NCBI GenBank assembly: GCA_963691655.1 | Contig: OY829326.1 | Location: forward strand, 37,785,989-37,849,988 | DNA: 64,000 bases | Reading direction: 5' to 3' | Source: Toxonevra muliebris | Lineage: Eukaryota > Arthropoda > Insecta > Diptera > Pallopteridae | Part shown: in pieces, positions 22,929 to 34,607 of the stretch | Position numbering within the stretch: the first letter of the stretch is position 1 | Layout of the letters: each line of letters begins with the position of its first letter | The notes under the pieces: model-generated | What the model was told of the DNA's origin: nothing | The model's database searches: none | What the model saw: only the letters and a program-made list of their open reading frames with translations | Program-made: the position numbers and the translations under genes

Positions 22929-23260
22929 TTGAGATCTTTGGAATACTTGAATTACTTGAAATTGCTTGATATACTTGAAAAATTAATTACTTGAAATACT
23001 TGAAAGCACTTGATCTAATTAAAAGGACTTAAAAATTATGGAAAGTACTTGAAAGTAGTTGAAAATTCTTGAAAATAGTTTAAAGTACTTGAAAATAGTT
23101 GAAAGTACTTGAAAATAGTTTTAAGTACTTAAAATTTATATACCTACTGACTCCAGTACTTGAAAAGGAACTGATCCTTGCGTTTTTTCCAGAATTAAAC
23201 TAAATTAGTAAGTACCAAAACCAGTACAGGTGCTGGTACTTGTACTTGTGCTGATACTTG
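22929..23260 (+). repeat. degenerate minisatellite, ACTTGAAA type
   Basis: The phrases TACTTGAAA, AGTTGAAAGT and ACTTGAAAATAGTTGAAAGT recur many times, with a basic unit of about 10 and a higher-order unit of about 20 bases, decaying towards both edges. It is non-coding. Confidence 0.8.
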
Positions 23261-25021
23261 AAAATATTTAACAACAGTTTTCAGTTTTGAATTAACAAAT
23301 CTTAAGTTCAATAAAAAAAATAAGAAAATAACTAAAGCATAACAACGCATTTTGTTATAATATCCTGTCACTTGGTCCAAATTAACATTTTAAGCTCGAT
23401 TTATTATGAAAGTAAATAGTTTACAGATATCATTTTTGAAATTAGTGACCATAAGATTAAATATATATGAAGTATCATTAAAATCGAAGAATTCCTTCAA
23501 TTTTTGTCCAACTGTTGTATGGATATTAAGGACGAATTTAGGATTTTGAAGTTGAGCTAAGTAATATTTTAGAATAATTTATATTGAAACTCTAAAAAGA
23601 GTTATCATAATCGATCAAATATATCACAATGGCCATATTGAAGTCTGCACTCTCGTTGTCTCTGCGCTAGCTTCGCTCAAGCATTAACTATCCCATTTTT
23701 ATGTAAATAGAAACTATAGAGTTGTGTCTCTAAACAACCGCCGAAGGAAACTCCTATACTGAAAAATGTTATCGTTTCTTCAAGCATTATTGGTAAATTT
23801 TGCAACAAGACACAGGGTTAGAAGAGCATGACCAACTTATATAAAAATTTCTTACACCGTAAATTTTACTTTTCCAACCAGCATATAATTCACTAGTTCC
23901 TTTAAATACAAATGCATATGTATGTATGTATGCATGTATAACATATTCGATTTAAAAATAATTTGTGCTTTTGTTTTTTGTCTGAGCATCAGTATTTGGT
24001 AGTTAAGTGTACAATGACAATCGTATGTACATTTACATGCATATATATATACTTATGCATGTAGTTGCGTTGTCATTGTCAACGTATAATTTTCGCAGAA
24101 TCAACTAACTACATGCTGCCAACAATAAAAAAAAAACTACAACAAAAACAATACAACAATATGACTGACAAACTAACAATACAACAACTACATATGTAAA
24201 CCAAAGAATTATTTTAGCCTTCTTGCTTATTTCTTTCATATAAAGCTCAGAAATGCGTTCATAATTTTCATACAGATGCACGCACGACCTACACATACAC
24301 ACACTCACATGCATGTAAATAAATAATTATAAGAATGAAGAGAAATGTTCATGAAAGTACATATACGATGTAATTTTGAGGTAAGAACTAAAATTATTAA
24401 GGACACTTATAATGGTATGAGTTGACAAACAAAACACACAGACACACACATATCTTGCAAACACAAATACTTACACACACACATATACAAAATGTTAAGA
24501 TAATGTCATGTTGACATTAAAACTAATGAATAAACAATGAATGCGTTTTTGTAAATATTTTACATGCATATGCATACATAAATATATATATATCATAATA
24601 AAAATATTATAATTAGAGAAGAGATTTATACGTAAAAACAAGAAACACAGCAAGAGAAAAGTATAATTTCAAGTAGTGTATTTTCTATATTTCAATTTAT
24701 TTTAAGTTAAATTGTCAACTCTCAACGTTGTACGACAATGTACACTCTGCTTAGAATTATAAAGACACAATAGTTTTTTAGGATTCCTTAATAGTTTATG
24801 TACATTTTTAATTTTTATTTTCAAATTTCTTCATTCACAGAAGAAAATAAAAAAAGAAACATGCAATAATCATGAAGACATTTTAATTCTTTATACATTA
24901 TATTAAATAAATACTGGGAATTGTTCATTTAAAAGCTAACTTGATCAAAAACACAAGCATACGAGTGTGATACAAAGCACTCAAAGAAAAATGAGAAGTA
25001 ATTTTAGGCTTGGCTCACTCC

Positions 25022-25145
25022 GATACACCTTCAGCATCTACGATTGATGAAAACATCGTCAAAATGAAGGAAATAGCTCAGGCTCTGGACATCTGGCACG
25101 ATGTTTTGGGCATGGGACTTTCTCTAAAAAGAGCATCACAAACAG
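25022..25145 (+). pseudogene. mariner transposase scrap (helix-turn-helix region)
   Basis: The + frame reads DTPSASTIDENIVKMKEIAQ, then ALDIWHDVLGMGLSLKR. It resembles the mariner/SETMAR segment that runs from STSxxENIxKVKxxV to VLGMKRVAA. The middle of the domain is deleted and no catalytic part follows. It is too short to assign a subfamily. Confidence 0.6.
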
Positions 25146-26238
25146 GTTTCTAAATATATGCTTGAATTAGTCAATTCATACTCTACAAGGGGACGGGACA
25201 TAGGTTTATGGCACTTCGATTATGAGCCGATTATTATCCATTTCGAAAATCGCAAAGCACATTTGAGGTCGACTAACCCCATTCAACAGCCATAATTCTA
25301 TGTCATACCTTTTGCGCAAGATTTTTATTTTGTGCCACTCTTCTCCGGTTGCCACCTTCAGCATGTTTAAATCCTTAAATTGGCAACCATGGTTGAAAAC
25401 TTTAATCAATAGTATGGGTCACGACTTGTCTACAATAGAAATACCCTCTAGTTTTAGGAACAGCTTAGGTTATCCTGATAAAAAAATGTACATTCTGTGT
25501 GAATATTTTTTCTCCAAAGGCAACAAAAACTTTGTTCAGCGATTAAATATAATAATAGAGTCCATTCTAATGGGAACAAAGCAGTTAGAAATGATTCCCC
25601 TATGCTCAAATTAGTAGCGAAACGCCACAGCAAAATTCACTTCTGACGCTTCCTTTAGGACTGCCTTTACAACACCAATATTCATCGGACCCATTATGAT
25701 GAAAAACTATAAAAATTAGTTCTAAGTGCTCGCTTTCTTAGTAATGATTTAGAATGAACTATCTTACGTTCTTATGATCTTATGTTGTCACTTTGACAAA
25801 AAATGATATTGTCATTAAATTTTCAAGGACTATGATGAACAATGAAACTTTCATTACTACTAAAGTCAAACCTGCTAATTGGGACAATTTGTAATTGGGA
25901 CACCGTCGAACCGTACTATTAATTTTTTTTTTTGGATTAAAAAGAACTTCCACTTGCCATTCGAGCCACCTTCTAATCGGATCATGGACCTCGCTTTTGA
26001 CAATATTTTTAGTGCCACCGAACCTTTTTAATCGGACCGAAAAATTTTTTTTTTATTGAAAAAAAAGAATTGAAATGATTAATGCCGCCGAGGAAAGGTG
26101 TGTATCTCATAGGAAATGGGCGAAAATCTTTAAAATAAGCAAAATTCAAGTTCAAAGAATTTTGCCAACAAAAGAAAAAATTAAAGATTAAGCAACACAA
26201 AGCAAAAATTACGTGATCACGAATCTGTAACGTAGAAA

Positions 26239-26269
<31 letters not shown>

Positions 26270-28103
26270 GCAAAAAAAAAAATGGTCATCCATTAATCCC
26301 TCAAATCCTATCAAATTAAAAAAAAAAACCAAGATTTACGAATATACACAAAACCTGACCTGACCCGGAAAAATTTTTTATAGATTCGTTATCAGCGGCT
26401 ACTATTTTGTAGTTGTACAGTGTTATTGCTCAAGCATTAAATATTTCCCATTTTACGGCATCAAACGGGTAGAAGCATTTATAACCAGGCATAACATCGT
26501 CTTCAAATTTTTAACAGGAGAATCTCAAAATTTCGGAATATTCGAAACCCTAATGGAACCTGAAGATATTATCTGATTTCAAAACTTGTTTTGCCCTTGT
26601 ATTATTTCAAAAAAAAGCCATTCTTGGCTATTTATCATATACCAAAAATATTTTCCTTTATTTGAGTCACATGTATAGATGCTTACATAATAAAAAATGA
26701 TTCATATGCTTATATGCTTATATATACATATATCTCGTCTTCCATTTTTTCACGAAAAAAAAAACAAAACCTTTAAAATCGGACCTTCTCGTAATCGAAC
26801 CGTTTTTACTTGGTCCCGAGGGGTGTCTCAATTATTATTATGGCGCATTGAGAGCCTCCAAAAACTGAATCTATTCATTAGCATTACATTTTTTAACATT
26901 TTTTGAAAAAAAAAAAATGTGATTTCATTAGAGTGCTCCTTATTCAAATGTTTGTAATTTAAATGCATTTTCTATGTCTTTTAGCAATTCAAGAAACAAA
27001 AATGTTTTTATTCTTTGAAGTTAATGTGCGATTTGTCACGCTTCTAACACGCATACATTCACAGATGCAATTAACTACTGCGTGTCGGTATTTAAAAACG
27101 CTTTTAGCATACTTGAAAGCATAACAACAACAATAGCATTACTAATAAATGCTGAAAAATCATTATGTAGGTAAAAGAGATTTAAAATATAGTAAGTAAG
27201 TAAGTAAGTAGTAAAGTAAATAAAAAACAAAATTACATACCTACACAAAAAGGAAATTAATTACAACAATATTTAAGAGTAAAGAAATTTATACACGTTG
27301 TGAATTCTGCGAGTAATGAATAACAGTAACGCTTACGCTAACGAGTACAGAACGACAGTAGCAGCAGCAGCAGGTGACAATTAATGCAAAAAATGAAAAA
27401 TTATAGTAATCGTAATAGTCGTTGAAATAATCGTGAGAACAGCGAAAGTACAATAGAGCAATTGATGGAAAGATGAGCAAATGAATGGGGTCGGTAAATG
27501 GGTGGGTGAACATGAAATGGTACCAAATGGGGCGCCGCATCGGCTATGTATGAAAGAAAAGTAAAACGAGATAGCAAAAATGATAATCGTCTTAAAAATT
27601 AATTACTTTTCTACTTAAAACCAAATATAAGTGGGCAAAAGAAAAAAACGAACCAAAACGAAACGAGTAGTCAATGTGTAGAGAAGCGAAGCAGAAGAAA
27701 GAAGGAAACTGAAGTAAGTAAGTTGGAGTGGAATAAAGAAGTTTAAAGAGTGTGCTTGAGATTTCTGAAAACCGCTTAAGGTGAAAGACGAAAAGCAAAA
27801 AAAGATATAAAATGAAAAAATAAAAAATCACACGCAATGATACTACTACTACTACTAACGCATTACAACACAGCCACGTAAAAATCTTAATAATGTTAGT
27901 TAACTTTAATTGTAGTAAAAAGCTAATTACTTTTTTACTTTTCAGAGAATTCGAAAAATTCTTTCTGCAACAGCAGCCAAACTTAAGGCATTGAACACAA
28001 AATTGAAGTATTCTTTTTATGTGAATTAGCTAATTTTCAATATTAATACATTTCCGTAAAATAATTATGCAAAAAAAAAATTTGCACCGCTAAAGAAATT
28101 TAA

Positions 28104-28530
28104 CTCTTTCATACCCGATGTTGCGTATGTGCAACATTTACTTTTATGTGGCATAACTGTGACTAACCTATTACAATACTTCAAAAAAAAAAAAATTTAC
28201 CCAATATTATATGAGTATGAATCGATATCTTAAGGTTTTTTCGGTCGCTGAATCCTAATCTAGAGCCGAAATCATCAAAATCATAAAATTCAAAATAGTG
28301 GCTTCAAAATGAAGACCAAAAAAATTTTAAATTTAACAACTCTGGCTGGAAATGCTTTTCTGGGTTTTTTGGGGTCACTGAAGCTTTAGCCAAATCTTTT
28401 GCATTATTTAAAAAAAAAAAATGCGATAAATTATCACTACGAGGAAATTTTCTTTATCAAATGTGTATATAAAAGATAAGAGAATATGAAAATAAAAAAA
28501 TTGAAGGAAGCGGTAATTTACAGATCCATT
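28104..28530. mobile_element. partial TTAA-type element related to 1997-2489
   Basis: The sequence begins TTAA (28100-28103) followed by CTCTTTCATACC. It shares blocks in the same order with 1997-2489, such as TATAAAAGATAAGAGAATAT against CATAAAAGATAAAAGAATAT and the adjacent AAAAATTGAAG. I could not find the right terminal repeat, so this copy is probably truncated or too decayed. Confidence 0.5.
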
Positions 28531-28868
28531 TCTTAATTTCCTGTCTTCTTGATGGCTTACTTCCCAAATACCCCACCATCTCTCACAACATCGAAGTTTT
28601 ATACTTTCTTCTTCTACTTTCTTCGTCCAAATAAAAACAAGCAGGTAAATTCGAAACGCGTTTACGAGAACCTATAACAATTTCGCGATGATTTCTTTTC
28701 CTTTCTTCCCCTCTTTTTTTTTTTTTGAATGTGACCCACCTTTTGTCTCCCCTGCTTTGCATAAAAGTAAAATCATTTAAAAATAAATTCGCCCTTTGAC
28801 TTTCTTGCTGTCTTGATCTCTTACCTTTCATTTATTTTATGTACTTAATCCTGCCATAAGTTCTGTTA

Positions 28869-29179
28869 GGTTAGGTTAGGTTGGAGTGGCTGTCGAGAGG
28901 CACACTTAGGCCTGAACGGCCCATTGTGATACCACATAGTTGGACCTACAGTTTAACGCCGATTCCGAACGGCGGTGTGGCAATTTTTTATCGGCTTGGT
29001 GGTTTTGCCATTACCAACCAATGTGTGTACTTGTACACTATCTTATAATTCTCATACACTTCATATTGATAGTGAATATAAGAAAGTTATGAATATTAAC
29101 CACCAGACGAAGACGGGAATCGAACCCGAACCTCCCAGATGAAAGTCTAGTGCACTATCCACTAGGCTATCGAGGTCGT
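28869..29179 (-). mobile_element. tRNA-headed SINE, copy 2, with 14-bp target duplication
   Basis: This is the reverse complement of the same SINE as at 13782 and 33510. The TTAGG-repeat tail is at the left and the tRNA-like head at the right. It is flanked by a perfect duplication, CATAAGTTCTGTTA, at 28855-28868 and 29180-29193. It lies close to the C-terminal end of the mariner relic. Confidence 0.93.
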
Positions 29180-29242
29180 CATAAGTTCTGTTACAAGTTT
29201 AAAAAGCTGTCAAAGTTAAACGTAGAAACTTTTTGTACTTAA

Positions 29243-29694
29243 TCAATAATAGGTGCACGCACGGTTACTATTGATATCGCTGACGCTGCTTGGGTCAATG
29301 CTTTCTAGAAGATTTCCGAATTTCGATGAAGTTTTTGGCAGGCCATACCCTCTAATTCTGACCACAAACAATAATCCAAGATTCAAATCTGGGCTTCCCG
29401 AGAGCCAATCTTCAGCTGCATTAAAAGCTGAAATATGGCACCTTAGCCACTCTTGTGTGCAGGAGCAGAACCTTGCTGGAATACTCATCTTTCTTCATTG
29501 AATAGAGTATTTGTTAAACTCTTTACCACACCCTCTAAAACATCTTCTTACAAGTACACTTTAACTTCAGTTTTAACCCCTTTTTCAGGAGTTAAAACTG
29601 AGGACTCCGTTGAATCCCTGGAACAAAAGTTTTTGTTTCTTTTGATGTCCTAGCAAAGATTTTATAATTTTTTTTGTTGAAAACTTCCTCCACA
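29243..29694 (-). pseudogene. mariner transposase relic, C-terminal part
   Basis: Reading minus from 29694, the frame continues the transposase interrupted at 31037: EEVFNKKNYKIFARTSKETK then TFVPGIQRSPQ. After frameshifts it gives TQEWLRCHISAFNAAEDWLS and GSPDLNLG, matching the AEDWPSGSPDLNPLD block of mariner enzymes. In the block FQQGSAPAHK the position normally held by the second catalytic Asp is Gly (codon 29470-29472). It is inactive. Confidence 0.78.
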
Positions 29695-29695
29695 G

Positions 29696-31030
29696 CACTA
29701 TAGGAAATTTTACCCAATTCGCTGGCCAAAAATCATTTTTTCGACCTATCCAAATTTTTTTTTTTCCATAAAACCAATACAACAAAGCAAATAAGTGTAA
29801 GTTTTGTTTTTATGTATATCGATTTACCGTTGCGCGAGCAGCTGTAAAATATGTTGCTTCTCAATAAGTTAGCAAATAACATTTAAGAGTAATAAATTGT
29901 GTGCAAAGTTTAAGTACGTTTATTTTAAAACAAAATTATAATTAAAAAAAAATAAAAAATGGAGACAAATAATGCCAGTAAGCAGATCATTTATTAATTA
30001 AAAAAATGTGGTCAATTAATTAGTTATGGTAAATAAATCCATATTATTGAAGTGACCTTATAGTGCAATAGTGCAATTTTAAAGTGGCCGTTTATTTAGA
30101 CTTTTAAAAAATTGCTTGGGTTTGCTTGAAATAAAATCATTAGGATTGTTTAGGACATCCAGTTATGTGTTAGATTACCACGTTTCGCTCTGCGATTTTT
30201 GAAAAATTCAATTTTTTCTCAGACAACTACCGAATACCAAACTGTGATAGGTTTGTTGTATGGCGACTGCGGAAAAAATCTCTTTTTTGACGCGTCGATA
30301 TTAGAAATTTTTTCTTAATTTCTATTCATAAATACTTCATCAGCATATTAAAAAAAATTGTAGGAATTAGTTCATTAAATAATTGTGGGTAAGCTGTCAA
30401 AGTTAATGATTGGTAAAACAGGTCTACCTTGCAGTGCGATGCATTCTAGTATATAAAAATGTAAAATAAATAATTTCTAAGCTAAACAACAAAAAAAATT
30501 GGCTGCGGATCCAATTTTTATTAACAAAACACTAAATGCATATTGAGGGGAAACTATTAAGAGATTGAAAGTTTTTAAGAGATTGCTAGTTTTTTTTTGT
30601 AAAAAATATAAAAATATGAACAAAATATTAAATAATACATGTTTAAACAGTCAAAACTGTTTTTTTAAGGTTTTTATTTTGATATCTTGACTGCAAAGGA
30701 TTTTAGAGATATTTTAGTTTTTCTGTTGTATAAGAGATGGGCGTGGCAGTTGACCGATCACGCCCATTTTCATATTTTTTCTTTTTCACTATCTAAGAGT
30801 GGCTCATGCCAAAAATCGTTTTGCTGAGATGATCCCTTACATTTTTTTCGCTATCTCATAACAAATTTTGTAGCACTTTATATCACACCCTTATAGAATA
30901 AGTGGGCGTGGCAATCATATTTTCATGTCAGGGCGTCCCTATCATCTAACAAACTTTTGGAACAAGTTTCATATCGATACCTCCATTTTTCGAATTTTGG
31001 CCAGAAAATTGGGTAAAATTTCCTATAGTG
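29696..31030. mobile_element. inverted-repeat element inserted in the mariner relic (about 1.34 kb)
   Basis: The ends are inverted repeats of about 40 bp: CACTATAGGAAATTTTACCC AATT at the left, and the same on the complement at the right, continuing into CTGGCCAAAA. CCACAG (CCACAGCA if the first two bases are shared) lies directly on both sides, at 29690 and 31031. Removing the element plus one copy of the duplication restores an open reading of the mariner transposase across the junction. It has no transposase of its own. The 6-8 bp duplication suggests hAT but does not prove it. Confidence 0.85.
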
Positions 31031-31036
31031 CCACAG

Positions 31037-31514
31037 CAAAGATATTTTCGTCTGTGAAAATAATATTTTCATGACCATTGTCAGCGTGCCACTGAAAGAG
31101 TCGTTTGCATCTTTCAAGCTTAATTTTTTTCAACCATGTGTTAGCAAATATCCAGTTGACCCACTGAAAGGAGGAAATATCCAGCACTCTGAACACTATT
31201 TTCTGTTTCCGAAGAGAATTTCTGAGAATTCGTTCTTGTAAAGCTTTTACGACTGCACTTGTTCTGGCAACGTGCTGACGAACACGTCTTTGCCTGTCTT
31301 CTACTTTGGACGATTCAGAGAAACGATTAATAGCACGATAAACAAACATGTTTGATATTCCAAGATTTTTCAGTAATGTGAAAATTTGACCAGCACTTTT
31401 CCCGCACTTGTATAAGACAATTACCAATATGCGGTTCTCTTTGCCACCCCAATCTATTGCAATCAAACAAAAGCTGAATTCAAACTGATTTGTTTTTGAT
31501 ACTCCATGATGCAC
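31037..31514 (-). pseudogene. mariner transposase relic, N-terminal part
   Basis: The open minus frame contains a two-helix DNA-binding region (AGQIFTLLKNLGISNMFVYR, then AINRFSESSKVEDRQRRVRQ) and ERCKRLFQWHADNGHENIIF followed by TDENIFAV. That block holds the first catalytic Asp of the Tc1/mariner DDE/D domain. The frame is cut exactly here by the element at 29696-31030 and resumes at 29694. Confidence 0.82.
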
Positions 31515-32750
31515 ACATGCTAAAAAAAAAGATTATGGTGCCACACCGGGAATAAATATAGCAGAAACTTTTACACCTCATACGAAATCTTTTAAGACTT
31601 TTCATGTCCAACTGGCACAACAAACGTTTTTGGTTTTTCATGGAGTCACTTTACTTTAATTTTGCAATAACTAAATACCTACATACAATGTTGAAAATGA
31701 AATTCTTTCCAAAGGAATTTCTTATTTCAAACAAAAAACTAATCCATTATTTTCCCTTTGGGTGTACTATACAACACCACGTAGCTAATGTATCTACCTT
31801 CATTTTATACTTTTCCCCTCTGGTTTTCACTCTCTGCTATACTGATAAGCAAATAAAAAAGATAATAATAATAATTTTAATTTGTAAATTATGTAAAGCT
31901 AAAGTATAAGTAAAAGAAGAACTAAAAGAAAAAGAAAAAGAAGAACTTGATGCTAATGTCGAAACTCAGACAAAGTCTATTAGACTTTTAGCCAGCAAAA
32001 AAAAGAAAAAAGGGTAAGAAAAATGTTATGCAAAATAAACATTTACACCTTTAGGGGATTTCGCATTAATTTCAAGCCAAAAAGCGTGGAGGCATTAAAC
32101 AGCATTAAAGCAGCAAAATATAAACGTCTTATGCTTAAAGAAGAGCATTCTTAATAGTTTGAACAATTTATACGCATAATTTATGAAAAAATTAAAATTA
32201 ACAACAAATTTCAAAAAACGAAAATTTCCCCCATACAATTTGTCGTTTTATTTGCACTCACTCAGTAGATATGTATGTGAGTATTTAGTATCATAATTTA
32301 AGCAGTTTCTGCTCTAGCATATTTTCAAATTTTTGAAATGCCAGCAGCTAAATTTTAACTTTTAGTTTTTTTTTTTTATTATTTCTACTTAAAGTTTATA
32401 ACATATGCAAAAGTTTTTCTTTTTTTTTTTTTTGAATAAGATTAATATGAAAGTTCATCTCTTTCCAAAAAAAAAAAAAAAAAAAGTGCAATTTGATTTG
32501 TAATTTTATGCAAAAAAGTTTTTATATGCTGATAATTTGCCACAAGGTGTACATAACATTCTTTTATTTACACTTCTTCCTATGTACTACATACATTCAT
32601 ATGTATGTATGCAGATACTTTTTTTTAGTTTCCAAAGTTCACTAAAAAATTTTAAAGAATTTTTTTTTTGCTCATAGAATTTTAGTGTAAATTCACACAT
32701 TTTAAATTGCAATACTTTAAAATTATTTTTTCTTTTTTTTTTTTTTACAG

Positions 32751-32945
32751 CATTTAAATAATCTGCTGGAACACTATCTGGAGCCAATGAAACGCGAGAC
32801 ATTCCTTTCGAATGCCGAAATTAATGCACTCTTTGGCAACATACACGAGATAGTATCATTCCAAAGGCAATTCTTACAGAATCTTGAACAAGCACTCGAA
32901 TTGGAGCCGGACTTTCATAAATTCGAGCATTCCAGTCAATTTCAG
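32751..32945 (+). CDS. sif: still life (sif) exon: DH domain helices
   Basis: The exon is 65 codons, phase 0 at both ends, bounded by TTTACAG and GGTAAG. It reads [40 protein letters not shown], then [20 protein letters not shown] and SSQFQ. It continues conserved region 1 (YVK from the previous exon plus [10 protein letters not shown]) and contains the LFGNI...F..FL segment shared with TIAM1. No catalytic substitution is evident. Confidence 0.96.
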
Positions 32946-33509
32946 GTAAGTTTGTGCAGAGAGAATTTGTTGTATTTTATAAGCTTTAAATTTCACTCTC
33001 GAAAAGAATTGGGATTTTTAAAAAAGATTTTTACATTAATTCAATTCACAGTTTATCATGTCTAATCTCGTATCTTTGTGTTGGTTATTAATCATGTTAG
33101 ATTCTCTTGATATAATATATGCAAAAAGTAAAAGCTTATGAGCGATCGAATACTTTTAGATAGTTTGGTAGTTTGAAAGGAAGATTAATGAGCATTTTGG
33201 CCCATTATGACCCCTCATTTTTTAATCAGTTCTGTTCTTTGAGCAACTGTTGCTCAAAATTATTTTTGAATACTTTCCCAATCATCATCTGGGAAAGAAA
33301 ACTTTGATTTTGGTTGCACAGTGTAATGATTGCAATTTTAACTTCCATCAGACTGAGTATCTATGGTCTTGTAATGTCATACTAGAAGCTGGTCTTTTCG
33401 GGGATCATAGACACCATTTTCACCATGAATTTTTTTCTTAATATTTCTCCAAAGTACCACCGGGTTGAATTCGCGGTTAGGACATTGATCCCTCATTAAA
33501 GCAACGAGG

Positions 33510-33826
33510 GACGACCTCGATAGCCTAGTGGATAGTGCACTAGACTTTCATCTGGGAGGTTCGGGATCGATTCCCGTCTTCGTCTGGTGGTTAATTTTCA
33601 TTACTTTCTTATATTCACTATCAATATGAAGTGTATGAGAATTATAAGATAGTGTACAAGTACACACATTGGTTGGTAATGGCAAAACCACCAAGCCGAT
33701 AAAAAATTGCCACACCGCCGTTTGGAATCGGCGTTAAACTGTAGGTCCAACTATGTGGTATCACAATGGGCCGTTCAGGCCTAAGTGTGTCTCTCGACAG
33801 CCACTCCAACCTAACCTAACCTAACC
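33510..33826 (+). mobile_element. tRNA-headed SINE, copy 3, with 13-bp target duplication
   Basis: This copy is complete, from a tRNA-like head (A box TAGCCTAGTGGATAG, B box GGATCGATTCCCG) to a tail of four CCTAA units. The flanking duplication TAAAGCAACGAGG is perfect (33497-33509 and 33827-33839; the last bases of the tail are ambiguous with it). With copies 1 and 2 it defines a family of about 315 bp. Confidence 0.94.
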
Positions 33827-34004
33827 TAAAGCAACGAGGACTTTCGAGGCCAGTATGAATTTCTTTAGAACGAAGTTTTTTTTGGTTTATTTTGTAGCCT
33901 ATAGGACTTTTGTATGATGGGCCAATCCATGCCTGTCTCTCCACAATAGAAGCTATGTAGACATATACAGCCCCTGCCATTGAGGCATTGATTGATCTTG
34001 TAGG

Positions 34005-34607
34005 TCAGTAAGTTGGTTTTAAGATTGGTTAAGCATCCAGGAAAAGCTCATGTTTGGGGATGCTTTTCAAAACAGAATTTCGAAAGGTTAATCATGTTTA
34101 CGAGAAATTTAGGTATCCAGTAAGTAATAAATTTATACCAGCACAGACTCTTATCTTCTGCCAATAACTGGTTTAGTACAGGAAATCGAAATTGAGTGCT
34201 TTAAGAGGGCAGAACCCTAAACATCAATGTCGCTTGTGCAGTAAGTGAAAAGAAGAAAATTGCATAAGAATTTTGAACTGCGCCTCTCAATCCCAAGATG
34301 CTAGCCACATTTAAAATTTTTAAGCAATTATTAAGCTTAAGATGAACAGTAAAAATGCTAAGAGCATCGCCCAATTGTAACGAGAACTTTAGTCAAACTG
34401 GCGATGTTTGTCGCTATCATACTCTGAAAAGCTAGTTAATTTTATGACCTCGCGTTACCACGAAATTACTCAAAATTTGTGTAACTGGAAACTATAATGA
34501 TATATCATCGCATTGTATAAAAAAATGTTTGAAAATAGTGTGGGATATTTTTTTATTGTGCCATTTTTTTAATGACTTAGACCCTACACGCTCTTGTTAA
34601 AAAGACT
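34005..34607 (+). pseudogene. Tc1-like element relic, copy B
   Basis: This copy matches the reverse complement of 9641-10190. It includes GKAHVWGCFSKQNFERLIMF, part of the Tc1 catalytic domain, followed by stops, and ends near AAAAGACTG, complementary to the CAGTCTTTTC terminus of copy A. The N-terminal part is missing. Confidence 0.65.

Larger units (their letters stand above)
20715..32750 (+). other. sif: 12 kb sif intron inside the DH domain, with nested transposons
   Basis: The intron has a GTAAGT donor, and a long T tract precedes TTTACAG at 32744-32750. It contains a tRNA-like remnant, a TTAA-flanked element (21188-22491), an ACTTGAAA minisatellite, a mariner scrap (25022-25145), a partial TTAA element (28104), a SINE (28869-29179) and a mariner relic split by an inverted-repeat element (29243-31514). 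A poly-A run lies near 26240-26270. The stretches 23.3-25.0, 25.2-28.1 and 31.6-32.7 kb show nothing else I can name. Confidence 0.9.

Noticed and set aside
25206..25614. Overlapping frames on both strands, 25.2-25.6 kb
   Set aside because: More gene-like in composition than the surroundings and next to a mariner scrap, but neither strand shows a motif I can name. Probably transposon-derived.
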